From Polytrichum commune (taxonomy: Eukaryota; Streptophyta; Polytrichopsida; Polytrichales; Polytrichaceae): a DNA stretch of 64,000 nucleotides. The translations under genes and the position numbers were made by a program. Shown piece after piece: positions 34,538 through 47,095 of this stretch; the stretch's first letter is position 1, and each line of letters starts with the position of its first letter. The stretch is from positions 77,701,554-77,765,553 of the forward strand of contig OX485803.1 of assembly GCA_950295325.1 (NCBI GenBank), written 5' to 3'. The notes below the pieces were generated by a model. That model was not told the DNA's origin, did not search any database, and was given only the letters and a program-made list of their open reading frames with translations.

Positions 34538-36801
34538 TTAACCAATAATTGTAATTATGGATTTTTCTTTTTGTCTAATTGGCCTAGCACTTGGAATCAA
34601 AGGAATGCGATGCTCCACCATCTCTCTAGAAATTCCTTTAAGCTTCTCATATGACCAAGCAAAGGTGTCATTAAATTCATCCACCAACTCGCTATGTTCT
34701 TTGATTTCCTTCTCGTCCAACTTAGACCCCATCTTCATTTGTCTAACCTTCCCATTCCGTGTTGTCACATCCACATACTTCCAATCCTCTTCCAACACAT
34801 GAGTTTGTTCATTATTGTTCCTATACCAATCCGGAGAAACCTTAGAATAATCCTTGATATCTTGTCCAACCATTATCCCCATAGACGTAGTCTTGAAGTG
34901 TAGTGGCTCCTCCAACCTCGCAACTTCCACAACAGCCTCAACGTCCTGAGTCCCATCCACATCCCAGGGTGTGCACTATTCATTAAAACCAAGCATCACG
35001 TGCGTGCATGCCCCTTATTAAAATACCCCTGTATACATTTTATTTTTGCTAAAATCAAGCAATATACTTACAAATCTCATTGCTTCAAAATACATTTCCA
35101 TACATACACAAGGGTCTAAAAACAAATACAGAAATTGTATATAACATGTGTACAAATGTTTGGAAATGCAAAAATATGGCCCTATTATATGTATAATATC
35201 AAATCATGGATTTTTAGTTATAAAGTCGTTACTTAGTGGATGAAAAAACACATGATTCTTGGTCCAGGTCTAACTTGAACGCGTAAACGCGTAATGCGTA
35301 CTTTACATATATTTTTCTATAGCCTCATGTATATCTACTTCTTGCTTAATAGCAATATGTCTCTTGTACGTACATTTTGTACATGCTTGTTTTAAATAAT
35401 ACCCCTTTTGTGCACCCACGTGTATAAATACAGTACTTGAACAGTGCACTCCCTGGGATCCACATGTACTAAACTAATGTCACTCTCTTCCATACTATCT
35501 ACCCAAAGTGTCAATCCCCCTAAAATCCACTCATCTTTGATGAGTACCTCACATGGCTTCAACAAGGAATATTCTTCGCCCCTAGAACTAATAATCTCAT
35601 CGTTAAAATATGTGTGGTGAGACGTCAACATCACATCAAACTCCCACTTGGGATAATTTCTCAACCACTGTGCATACTCCCTATTATCCCCATAATGATA
35701 GAAACTCGGACCTAGATTGCCCGATCCCGAATCTATGACTTTCCCATGACCACCCGAGTGGACCACTCCTACCAATGCCTCACCCTCTATGTCGTCTCCT
35801 TTATCATCAGTTTTATCCTCCGAAAATGAGGAGATCTCATTTCTCACCTAACCGCCTAATGACCCTATAGAAACCTTGACCCTATTATCCTTAGGACCAT
35901 AAATGATGGAAGGCTTGACTCCTCCCCACTCCACTATAGCCTCCGACATTCTCAACCACAACCTACCTAACAAAATGGGAAATGTATCCTTGTTGGAATG
36001 CATTTTGATGACATGAAAAGAAACTACATACTCTTTCCCTCCGGTGCTAATCCTACAATCTTTAATCATTCCCAAAGGCACGGCCAGAGTTTGATTCGCC
36101 ATGTTGATGATGAAAGGGGATGGACCGGTAAGACTAAGACCCAACCTCTTCATAGTGTGCTCCGGCAAGATGTTTAGACCATTACCTCCATCCACTAATA
36201 CATTCAGAACCACCTTGTCCACCACCATAACTTCAATTCCAATTGCCTTGACATCACGCCCTCCTCCTTGCAATTGAATTCTAACGGCCACTCTAGTCTT
36301 CACTTTCCTAGTCCTCCTATTCACCGGCATTCCTTCCTTGAGAGTTTTACGAGCCATGGGCGATATTTCCAACAACTGTCCAAAGGTAATGTCGGCCTTA
36401 AGTGAGCTAAGATCGGCCCATAAATCATAGCCACTTGACTTCTTCACCTTCACATTACCAACACCATCAAATTCATCCAAAGGAATTCCCGGTCCTTCCC
36501 ATTCTCCCATCTCACTACCCTCTAAATCCTGAATGACATTAGGCCTCTTCCTATCGTGGAGAATCACATTCTCCCTCTCTAATGCCTCAGTGGCTTTTCT
36601 AGCTGTCCTAGCTGCTTTTTCAAAATCCAACAATTCGGGAGCCTCTCCCGAAGAATGATCCTCCTGTGGCTCCACCTCTTCCTCTTGTGGAGGACTTCCT
36701 CTCATAGCCCTAGTGGTGACCGCCAATGCCGGTGCCTCATGAATAACCTCATCGCTTAAACTCTTCAACTCATAGGTGATAGCGTTGGTGATGGAGGCCA
36801 T
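34538..36801 (-). pseudogene. Gypsy 2 protease and linker region, split by MITE 2
   Basis: 36801-35848 encodes a retropepsin-like domain with VNVLVDGG-type active site (VLVDGGNGLNILPE; the usual residue after D is S or T) and LLGRLWLRM, preceded by a low-complexity linker. 35847-35466 and 34954-34538 continue the polyprotein toward reverse transcriptase and are separated by MITE 2. The segment ending near 34538 contains the FAWSYEKLKGI motif that precedes reverse transcriptase in this lineage. Confidence 0.82.
34963..35457. mobile_element. MITE 2, same family as MITE 1, inserted in gypsy 2
   Basis: The 495-bp element has terminal inverted repeats CCCAGGG(T/A)GTGCACT and a perfect 8-bp target duplication, ATCCACAT, at 34955-34962 and 35458-35465. 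Like MITE 1 it has GTGCACT near the tip and CACGTG about 35-40 bp inside each end. It has no coding capacity, and its interior is AT-rich. Confidence 0.92.
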
Positions 36802-36956
36802 TGACTTTGTTCCTCGCCAACACCCATTTGAAAAGGAATAGACTCATCATGGTGTGACTCAACTACACCCTCCGTGAACCTAACAGCCTGAAAATTGGAC
36901 GGACCCGGATCCGTGGGAGGAGCTTGGCGCCTATTGTTGAAATTCTGTGGGACCCC

Positions 36957-37376
36957 TTACCTATTCTGAATATGAATGTATCCGTTTGTCGTTTGCAATC
37001 CCGATGGAGGATGAAAAGTTTGCCTCGCATTCCCATGGTCATAATACAAGTTAGGTGGCTTAAGTTCATTCGGTGGTCCACCTTGTGGCCTAACTCCCCT
37101 CATATTGTCTCTAGCTTGTTGTTGTGGATTGGCCACCGGGATGGTTTCCCCCACAATTGCTACAACCATAACCTTATCCTTCGGACCAACATTGACCTTG
37201 TGCATGCCATCTTCCACAAAAAGGTGGAACTCGTTCCTCTCCACATTTTGACCACCTTGACCTCTAGGAGGAGGTCCTCTATTATTACCTTGTCCGTACT
37301 GAATTTGTCCTTGACCCCTTTGATTTTGTGGAGGTGGATGTTGAGTGTCAACATTATCAATCACAAGAAAATGCAA
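36957..37376 (-). pseudogene. Gypsy 2 gag C-terminal low-complexity segment
   Basis: The minus strand encodes a Gln/Gly/Pro-rich stretch (HPPPQNQRGQGQ) and ends with NGYIHIQNR. It belongs between the gag zinc knuckle at 39597-39670 and protease, and is displaced from the former by the 2.2-kb insertion. Confidence 0.6.
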
Positions 37377-37379
37377 ATG

Positions 37380-39556
37380 GTACTAACAATCGAGACAGAC
37401 CTAAAGAGCATCACCGAAATGAAGAATGCTGAAGAAAAACGCCAGAGAGGAGCTCGGGAGCTCTCGGCCACGGCTTTAGGCCCCTTTTCCACGGCTTTAC
37501 AAGGAAGACGCACGGTTTTAGGGTCCCTTACCCACGGCAATGGGTCCCCAGCGGCTTAGTGAAGGAAAACTTAGAATTTAGAGATAGGGATTATTATATA
37601 AAAATGAAACGATATATATATGAGGAGTATATAGGAGTATATAGGAGTATATAGGAGTATATAGGGATATTTTGAAGCATATAGAACTAGAATTACATTC
37701 CATTAGTATAAGTACATGAAATTTTGTCAAGGACAATTATGAAAGAAGAATATTAAGCAATTACGAGGAATATATAGAAGTATTAAGGAGTATATAGGAA
37801 TATGGTTCATTCTACTAGTATGATTGAAAGTACAAATCATTGAATTTGAATCAATCAAATATGAAGATTTGATTGATTCTAAAAAATGATTTGTAATGTC
37901 GCCACGACAAAGATATAGTGGAATCTTAGAAATACGAACATTAGAGTAGTAAAACGGTTATAACCGTTTATGATAGGTATCATCTACATATGTCGAAGAT
38001 AGGTAGTTATCTAGAGAAGTGGAGATAACAACCACTCCAAATTTAGATTTTGAGTTAGGTAGAAAAAACTATATAAGGGAAGCACTTTTAGGAGATTACA
38101 CCTCATTTTCAATACAACGAAGCTATCTTAAATTTAAGTGTAAAAAACACTTGAGTTTCTTTTGTACCTCTCCTCTCGGAGCACTATTGCAATAGAATTA
38201 TCTTTTCCACAAATATGTGTGATCTCTCTCTTTCTTTCTCAATTGAACTTACAAGTTGTTAAGTGGTACTTGAAACTTAAGTGATTGAACAACCGAGAGA
38301 AGAGTAGACTCAAAAGATTAGTGTGAGGATGAGAACAAAGCGCTCAAGGATTCAATGGAACTTTGAGAGACAACGTGATGTTGAATTGAACTTCAATCAT
38401 ACAAACTTGAATAGATAAAACAAGTTGTCCTTCAAAGTGGAAGTTATCGTTGAACTCCTCTAAAGGAAAACATATATATATAAGTGATTGAGTGATTAAG
38501 ATTGAATTATAAAGAATTACATGCATATCTTAAATGATTGTGAGTGAGTCTTTTTAATGATTACTAAACTCCTCTAAAGAAGAGATATGATTAATTGAAG
38601 AGAAGCTTATTAATATAAACTTCATATGTGACTCGTATACGCGATAACTATTATGCGACTTATGTATGAGTATCGAACTTATTCTACGCTTAAATAAGTT
38701 GTAAGGATATTGACAAGATATTATGAAAACTAACATATCAAAGTTTGATGAAGGAATTGAGTTTGACTATTGATAAACCACTTACGACGATTGTTATTCA
38801 AATTGGAACTTCTTTCTCTTAAAGATTCTTTGTGAGTTGTTGGATGTCATTACAAGTTGAAAGAGTTGTCTCTCTTGAACAAACACTCAAGAGAGTAACG
38901 TAATAATGATGTTCAAATCTTCTCGTCATCAAGAAACACTTTGTAGAAAAAGTGCTTTCTTTTTCAAAGATTCTTTGTAAGTTGTTGGATGTCATCACAA
39001 GTTGAGAGATTAAACAATCGGAGAAGAATTGTCTAAATATGTAATATGTGATTAAGTAGAAGTAAGATTGACGTTCTAATTATTCTATGTATGCTTATTA
39101 TTGAGATCATAATATTATATTATAAGTCATAACACTTGAGCTTAAAAAGGAGAAAGACTCAAGACATGAGATCTTCTTCATTACTGTTATAAGTTGTGAA
39201 AGTGACATATTAAAGAGTATGATTGATGTTTATGAACTAAGAACTTTAAACTCTTATTGAATAACTAAGTTGCTATCAAATATTTATGATATTATATTTA
39301 TATATGTTTTGAAGGGATTTGATATACCTCTTGAACCCTCTCTACCTTAATTGTTCTCACAATCAACGAGCCTTACGTTGAGAGTGAAAATAAATGAGGA
39401 TGAGATCGTTTTACTCCAAGGAACTATATTCAAATCATAAGGAGAAGAGAGGCTACTAATTTAAGACTGAGCATATTAATGAGACACGGTAGTTTTCAAG
39501 CGAATATAAATTTACATGATGTCGCATCGTGAGTCTTCTTAGCTAGTTTGCAAATG
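37380..39556. mobile_element. 2.2-kb LTR-like insertion in gypsy 2
   Basis: The AT-rich block separates gag from protease. It is flanked by the 8-bp direct repeat TGCAAATG (37372-37379 and 39549-39556). Its segment at about 37850-38340 is strongly similar, same orientation, to 56150-56660, including a TATA-like CTATATAAGGGA near 38071, so it is probably a solo LTR on the plus strand. Its exact ends are uncertain because it does not end in CA. An 11-bp GGAGTATATAG repeat occurs at 37623-37665. Confidence 0.55.
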
Positions 39557-39596
39557 AACAACCCACGACGTCCATCAGTGGACCACCGTTCATTAT

Positions 39597-40933
39597 TTAA
39601 TCCCGGTTTTGTCCATTCCTACAAAACTGACGAGTGTGACCTAGTTGGCCACACTGAACACACCACAATCCTGAGGCATGCCTACCCGACTCGACTTGAG
39701 GAGAAAGACCCGGTTGTTGGCTCCTAACCATCAATGACATCTTATCCGTAAGACTTTGCATTTGCTTAATCATGGCCTCTTGAAATCCCAACTGACTAGC
39801 TCCTAATCTTTTCTCCACTTCCTTTAGGTGAGGATCCACTCTAGGAGCCGGTAATGCTAACAATGGTGTCGGTTCTCTAACCGCTAAAGGACGTGGACCT
39901 GCGTCAATGAGAGCGTATGGAGCTTGACTCCCATACTTACCTTGTTCTCCCTCCACCATTCTTGGCCTAATGGAGTTTAATTGAGGGATTAATTCATCTT
40001 CTGTTCTCCACAGTCTCTCATGATCTCTATCCAAATTCTCCATCTCTCTAGCCGCCTTCTTGGCATCCGCCAAGGTTTGAGAATTCCTCTCAAGAACACC
40101 TCTAATTATGCCCGACTTAAAGAATTCTTGGATGAAGAATTGTTTTAGTGTGTCATCATTGAGCATGGTACCCACAAATCGTGTACATACTAAATCAAAT
40201 CTCCTAATGTAAACCGAGATCTCCTCTTCCCTACATTGCTTCAATGAAGCCAATGCCCTCAAAGCCGTGCTTTGACCAACCTCTGGCCTAAATTCATTTA
40301 AAAACTCTCTTTGCAATTGCTCTCATTCTCTAAGATGTCCCTCGGCATGGTTTCTATACCACTCATAAGCCTCACCCTCTAGAATGGTAGGAAACCAAAC
40401 CAACCAATACCCATGATTAGTCACAAAAGAACTAGCCAACCTCTCAATGTACCTCTCCATATGTCTAGATGGATTCTCATCTTTAGTTCCATAAAACTTA
40501 GGGAGGTGGGATGGCATGTCCACCAACGCTAAGTTTTGTGGAACCAAAATTGGTAGACCTCTCGGCCTAACCAATGGGTTAATGGGATCAACCGGTGGTA
40601 TAGCCGCGTCTCCGCCTCCATCCTGAGCCATGGTGATTGGTGTATCCTCTCCTATGTCCCTATCAATTTTTGTTGAAATGCCTTCCATAAGTGTATCAGT
40701 CTCCGATGCTATCTCGTCACCCAACTAGGAAGAGTTTCATCGTCCTCAATTTGAGCTTCTTCCCCTACTATTACTAACAATGGACTAACACTAGGCTCCA
40801 CATTCAAGCAACTTTCTAATCTAACTCCAACTTCTTCCACAACTTCAGCAATTCTAGATGATCTTTTCCTACGTGTAACCTTATCTACTTCTAATTCCAA
40901 TCTTGGTTTTTGAGATCGAGTCTTAGCTTGCAT
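39597..40933 (-). pseudogene. Gypsy 2 gag (capsid and zinc knuckle)
   Basis: 40724-40323 reads the start of a retrotransposon gag domain (LPKFYGTKDENPSRHMERYI and EGEAYEWYRN). 40316-39597 continues with LNEFRPEVGQ, VYIRRFDLVCTRF and a CCHC zinc knuckle, CVQCGQLGHTRQFC, near the end. 40933-40709 is a basic N-terminal extension in another frame. One frame change lies at about 40320. Confidence 0.88.
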
Positions 40934-41816
40934 TCCCCACGGAATCGATCAACCCTCACTTGACCAAATATACCCCTTACTACTTTCACTCATTAATGTT
41001 TTCACTTATCTTGGTGTAATTAGAAATTGAGGAGGTGAGGAAGAAAACCTGCAAGCCCACTTAAATGAAAAATCCCAAACAGGGATAGGCATGTTCATGC
41101 CAATTCTTAGTCAAGCCAGAGAATCACCTTCGCACTCTTCCTCAAATTGACACTCACCACAATACCGAGAGTGAGGGCTAACCTTTGCCATGCACCGCAT
41201 TAAAGACTGAGGCACCACCCTCTCGTCTTCAATACAATGCTATGACTAGGGAATTACCCTCTACAACGGATAACGACAAAGACAAGTAAAAAAAATCCTT
41301 CCTTAATTAATTAACAATTTCACTTTGAAAAATGCTATATCTCAAGCAATTCGCTTCCCCTTGCACGTTAGCACTCGCCCTCGACTGTGACTCGATGTGA
41401 CATCAACATAACAACTCCAACTAACAATTCTAATTCAAAACCTCCAATTCAAAAATCCCCTAACTTGGAGACTCATCCAAAGTGAGTGTCCAACTTGACT
41501 CTTCTTAAAATTAATTATCCCATTAAGATTTTTAATGAACTAAGTGCGCATCCTATTAGTGTGAGATTCTTATGCCATCCCCGAGAGAGTTTAGGACATA
41601 CCTTAGCCGTGCTCCTTCCTCAAAACAAAATTGCATAAATCACAATGCAATTCCTCCCAAGAAAAGAATTGAAATACAACTAGTCTACTTAAAGAAAAAA
41701 TCAAAACCCAACATAAAACATTTACCGCACACCAAGTGCTCCTTCCTCTCTCACAAGTTCGTGCCTCCAAGTCTTGTCTCCTAATCCCGCTTCACTCCTG
41801 GCGGACGCACCATTTA

Positions 41817-43402
41817 TGTCAGCCCTAAACTCCCACCTTTATGCGTCCTAGTCCGGTGGGAGCCTCAGGCTAACATGAGATCAATCACCTTCTCCAGTGC
41901 TTATACTCGAGTGCCCTCTCATCCAGTGAAAATCAAACAACTTTCTTTATTCAATTCACACGAGGTTGAGTATTGAGAAATACTCTGAGCCTCGTGGCAT
42001 TACATGACTTGATTCAAATGTCCTAAGCCACTAGTGTACCAAGTGTATAATCAACTCACTTACACCATGTTCCCATGGTGTTGAGCTATTATTTTAAGCC
42101 CTTAATAACCCCTGGCCTTAATCCCACATTAATTAATTAATTTAGCCAAATTACTATACGGCCAGACCATGTCGGTTGGTGGCTTCACCCTCCTTACTGT
42201 CCCTCGGGATAGCCAGGTTAGAAACAGTCTGGCTTGTGGCAGTCTGCACCGGCCTCCCCCTTGCTACAGACTAAGACTTCCCAGTGCAGCCCTCCAGCTC
42301 CCCTGTTCCTGCATCGATTCCACTTGGCCTCGCTAGGTTCAGCCGCGGCCGCTATACCCACTAGCTTGTTCCTGCCTCTATGGTCAGATTACCCGCTTCC
42401 CCTCCACATTGGGCAGCACCCCATCCGAATCCAATGCAACCTGTAACCGCTTGCAGCCTACCCTCTCGCCCTTCAATCAGAGGCGGACGTGAATCTTTCC
42501 CTTCCCCTCTGAGCTACAAAATGTGCATCCAGCAACGATTCCTCCGCAGCTAGGGGGGCGAATCACCCCAATTGTTGTGCTTCCGCAAACACCCGAGAGT
42601 GTGTGGCGAGGTAATCCTCTGATGCCAATGCACCAGGCTGGAATTGCAGGGTGGGTGATTGCTGGATGTTTCAGAAAATAAACATTCAATTTGATCTGAC
42701 CTCAAGGGTCGGCAGCCGCACCTCCCTCAGAGTGATGTCGCATTCCTCCTTCCGAGTCCTTGCCTTCGGAATGTCTTGCTGCATTAACCAGCTGATTTCC
42801 CACTTCTCTCACATTTCATTGAATTCGGCCCAGCTGCATGAGTATTTCCGCCGCACATACTATTGGCCGCAATTCCTCACTCAATCCCCACTGCATCCAG
42901 TCTGTCCACATTGCCTCTGTCGTGATTGACCTTAGCCTATCTGCCCTTGGGTTCGAGGCCTCATCCCCCTCGACCTCCTGCTCCTCTTCCCCTTGTTGTC
43001 CAGAGAGAGAACTTGGAAAAACGGTACCGAGCGATCCAGGGGACTCCCCCCTGGATCCTACAATCCAGCACCTGATCCAGCTGGGGATCCCCGACCCCAT
43101 CCTAAAACTATCCTTTCAAAGGCCTAAAACAAACAATACAACTTGGCTTAATGCAAGCCCTAACCCCAGCTCCTAGTCTAATTGGCCAAGCTAAGCATTT
43201 GACCCTTAATGATTTGTCCAAACTGATCCAAACAAATTTCCTTGTTGACAACGGTACCAACTAACCCCCTTACACTCGGTTTAAATAAAAAGTTAAAACT
43301 TGCACTATTTTTATGGTTTGTGTAATTGTTGAAAGCCTCAAATACTAATGCTAACTTCTTCTAAGCGTAACAACACATGTGAGCACACTATTTGGGCTCA
43401 CA
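41817..43402 (-). repeat. 5' LTR of gypsy 2 (LTR family G2)
   Basis: On the minus strand it begins TGTGAGCCCAAA and ends GTTTAGGGCTGACA. Both ends recur in LTRs at 49456-50743 and 55281 onward, and the start also recurs at 62663. An AATAAA signal lies near the 3' end (about 41955 on the minus strand). The bases after the end read TGGTGCGTCCGCC, a TGG-initial candidate primer site starting four bases inside; I cannot assign its tRNA. Open frames within 42234-43176 on either strand are not genes. Confidence 0.8.
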
Positions 43403-45354
43403 GCGCCACACAAGGAGACCCTCCGGCGGGCTCCAGTCTTGTGTCGTGTACAACAACTTGTATTGCATAGCGGGGACACCATCGCCCCGCATGTAGAACC
43501 GGAATTGTTGTGCCTTTGTATGGCTGATCAATTGGTGAGCTTCACTTCGAATATACAGTTCTATAAATGCCTTGAAGTCGGGCACCTCCTCGATCATATG
43601 GGGGATGACGGGAACGTTCTCCAAATCCATGTACGATTTCATCAACAATGGGATTGTTGGAAAATCCTCCTCTCACAACTTTATCCTTCACCGCCCAAAA
43701 GATGTATCAATGTCATTGTACGTGTGACCTACCAAAAGAAATGACACAAACACTTCCTTGAAAATGCATTTCGCAGCCAACAACGTCCAATATGCAAATA
43801 CATATCTACTTTTATTGTCCTTGGCACAATTGTCCAATTGGACACGCATAGTGGGGGGCGATTTCATGGCAAACACGGGTTCACTAGGTGGTTCCAGCAA
43901 CAAATGCAGGCATATGTTTTCTCCATCCAGCACTGTTCCATATAGAGGTGTAGATCCCGTGTTTTCAAATAACAATCTTGAAGAATAGGACGGTGGTTTC
44001 TCCAAATCACGTAAAATCGTTACAAATGACCTTATCGTGTGGTTTGAGTCTGCCGGATACAAATCGAGAGCATAATGAGCAAACTTGACATCACCGTGTC
44101 CATGTGCAATCATTCCTGCAATGCCAACCCAGAGGATTACTATACATCTTTAAATAATCCATTTTGTATACATCTATGTCCCCATGTCCAAAACAGAAAA
44201 CTAACAAAGTTGTGTTTAGGGTATGTGATGTAGTCATTTCCAAATTCACTTGTAACCGATACAGGTAGCTTAAAAAATCCATCCGTGGCTTTTATTCGAT
44301 TTGCAAAACATGGGGACGTTGTTTTGGCATAATCCATTTTGTCATGGATGACAGTAAGGACCTCCAAGGGCCTAGAAATGGACAAGGCTCTATTTGTGTA
44401 GTAATCGTTACAGTGCGCTTCTTGCATGTTCACATGCTTGAAATAGTTCAATTGATAGGACTTGGTATCCATCGTGTGTACATCCCAAAGGCGCTTTAAC
44501 TTCTCGCAATTGGAACACTGGGCAAATTTGTCACCTCGTCTTTTTGTAATGTATTCGCTAAAATTTTCTTTCTTGATTGCACTCAATTTTAACAACGAAA
44601 TTGGCTCCATACCGGCCTTCTCGCCAACTGCATTTATGTCCAACAATATGTCTTTCTATTTTGTGCATGTAGGAAGGACCTTGTCCACAATCTTTTCACC
44701 GGTTGTGAGTGTGCGTGTTTTGTGCGGCATTGCATTGGCAAGGGGGACAATGATAGTCACCAAAGTGGCAGTTGCTTACCTTGTGGCTTCCCTAGGTTTC
44801 TTCAAACCCATGTTCCCATGGTGACGGGACCGGCGGCCTTCCTTGGCATATGCGGCTATTCTATAAAATTCCGCTTTGGACATACTGTGAATATTGTACC
44901 ATGTCGTACAACACACGTCTATGCTTTCAAGGGTGATGACCTTGCGACCAGCCTCGTTCACATGTATCGTCCTATGTACATCAAGTTTTTTGGTGGATCT
45001 TAGATGGAAATCTCCAAGCCACATTTCTTCCCAGATGGCCTTCAATTTATCCCTTGGGAACAATTGGCAACAGCGGTACACACAACAATCCTTTGTGGCA
45101 ACTTCTCTAATGGACTCTTCACCGAGTAACCTTTGACGTTTACACTCATTTATAGATGTAGTTGGACGTGCCAATGTCTCGTACTTTCGTTGACCTTTGC
45201 GTGGCCGCATGTTTGTTTGGAGCTCCTTTTGGATTTGAATGGGTCGATGCTCATGTTCACGCAAACTAGCTCCATCAATTCTGACATTCCTCAATGGCCA
45301 CTTGCGGAGGGAAAACCGAGGGAAGCTAACACATGAGCAATGAGTTGTGAACAA
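43388..45354 (-). pseudogene. DUF7869-like gene, spliced and broken
   Basis: The product resembles a family of uncharacterised eukaryotic proteins, recalled here as DUF7869, thought to be related to DDE-type transposases. In order on the minus strand there are a Cys-rich start (CCVYRCCQLFPRDKLK, then GDFHLRSTKKLDVHR and IDVCCTTWYNIH), NAVGEKAGM, CSNCEKLK and NMQEAHCNDYY. After a 134-bp intron (44249-44116, GT-AG, in phase) come MIAHGHGDVKFAHYALDLYP, QLDNCAKDNKSRYVFAYW, FLLVGHTYNDIDTSFGR and KSYMDLENVPVIPHMIEEVP. Invariant-looking residues D-N-C and G-H-T-x-x-D-I-D survive. Nonsense codons lie near 44656 and at two sites between 43690 and 43670. The 3' end is cut by the gypsy 2 LTR. Confidence 0.72.
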
Positions 45355-46128
45355 TGAGCCGTGAGTAGTAACACATGAGCAGTGAGCGGTAACACATGAG
45401 CAATGAGTGGTAACATATAAGCAATGATACCAAATTTAGTAATTAGACACGGTTTTAGGTAATATTTTCTAAAATTGGCATTCATATTCTTGGAATATAA
45501 AGTATTTGCATTATGATTGAAGAAGAATGAAAAAAACTTATTACCATAGGTACTTAGTCCATTGTTGGTTTTTATTAAAGAAATCCACACTAATACATAT
45601 CACTTACTCAAATTCTCAAACATGCGGTTGAATACAACACTTCAAATATTACTCACATTCTACAACACCTGCAAGTTCAAGTAGCCGTATGACCTCGTTG
45701 TAGGAGTACGTTGGAGCATGAATAAACTTGCCACGATCATAATCCACTTTGCACAAAAATCTAAACACATAATAAAGATGTTTGCAATACACCCATCTCC
45801 CTTTCTTTCCCAAAGACTGAGATGACATTTTGGTGAAGTCAAGGCATGTGCAATGTGGCATGTCGCCAATTGTGACACGATATGTGATATCCTCCTTGGA
45901 GACGATGTTGATTACTACTCCAAATCCAGGATATGGAATGGCAGTTATTCCAACCACATAATAACCGTCCATAAGCCCAACGCTCTCTCATTTGTTTTTA
46001 TGATCTACTGTTAGTGCTGCTAGATTGCGGCGCACTAACTTGCCAAACCTAGAAGTTGGGTGGGCATCCGGATTTAATGGCACATGAAAATCCGTTCGAG
46101 GGATTGGAAGCATCGCAATTGTCGAAAG

Positions 46129-47095
46129 TGTTGCAACCCTTGCTAGCCCCCCTTGACCATCTTGCCAATTTTCACTCCTAGCAAAGGTTACGAGCGCTAA
46201 CCCTTCGCATTCCGCCATACTAATGGTTAGCTCCTCTCACCCCGGACCTTATAGATCATAGGAGGGGAACCAACCCTCCTACTTTGCATTTGGACTCACC
46301 CCTTAATCCGTAACCCATTTCTACATGTGGACTTTCATCCATGGAAGTCCAATCCTATGTTGATCATCGCATTGCTGGAGCAACACTACAACAACCCGAA
46401 GCATACTAGGCAACTATGGCCTCACAATGGGCCCATGGAGGCCGTGCCGTTCCGCCTCGGGTGGGTGAGGCCACACCACCTCACCCATATAAGCCTCTAG
46501 GACTCTACGCGGGGCCCCTACCCCACCGTCAAGAAACCTCTTGTCTCTCTACCAAGAGTTGGGGCCAAGTAGACATTTTCCCTTAGCTGATGGGCCTAGA
46601 AGCCCCCAGCAGCTTCAGACCATCATAACTTCCTTGTATAATGTCGGATGCTAACAAGCAACCACTCCATCGTCATCTACGCTTTACGTAGATGCCGATG
46701 GACTCCTCACTTGCCCCAATCGGGCAAGTATTGAGGAAGTTATGCCTGTTCAAACCTTGGCAATCCCGGGAATCACTCCCAGGCACTGCTGTACCAGGGC
46801 GCTGTCCCGGGACAGCACCCCACTCAAATTCTCATAACTCCTAGCTCACACCTCTGATTGAGGTGTTCTTGAGCATTCTAGAATCACCCCGCCATGAGCT
46901 ACGCAAAGCTCATGGCCTTACCCTCATGCCTCCTAGTCTCCATGGGTGGGAGGCATTCCCAACGCCCGGGGCCCTCGCCCACACTAGGATCACTTGGGCC
47001 CTCTCACCAACGGTACCACAAGTCCCGGGTGTCACTCCGGGGTCCCCCTTGTGCCCATGGTGTTTTGGGCACTCCTCATAGAGAGATGCGCGATA
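46129..47095 (-). mobile_element. Solo LTR of the gypsy 1 family inserted in SWIM copy B
   Basis: The 967-bp LTR is homologous along its length to 296-1268 in reverse orientation and is flanked by a perfect 5-bp target duplication, GAAAG (46124-46128 and 47096-47100). No internal sequence remains. The terminal CA has become TA at 47095. Such solo LTRs arise by recombination between the two LTRs of a full element. Confidence 0.96.

Larger units (their letters stand above)
33418..43402 (-). mobile_element. Ty3/gypsy element 2, 5' LTR plus gag-pol to RNase H, truncated on its left
   Basis: Minus-strand order is LTR (43402-41817), leader, gag, protease, reverse transcriptase, RNase H. Integrase and the 3' LTR are missing, and the sequence passes directly into SWIM copy A at about 33418. 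Two foreign insertions lie inside: a block at about 37380-39556 and MITE 2 at 34963-35457. The 5' LTR begins inside the DUF7869-like gene, so the element inserted there or recombined with it. Confidence 0.88.

Noticed and set aside
42816-43100. A possible gag-like or ribosomal-type product
   Set aside because: Composition is ordinary for GC-rich LTR sequence; no conserved residues were found.
41572-43176. Open frames of 70-112 codons on both strands around 42-43 kb
   Set aside because: They lie inside the gypsy 2 LTR or its leader, overlap in opposing strands, and show no known domain.
23494-43402. Integrated pararetrovirus as the source of the reverse transcriptase segments
   Set aside because: Both elements have LTRs, primer sites, gag and protease order, and the copia element also has integrase, all typical of LTR retrotransposons; no movement-protein or pararetroviral coat region is seen.
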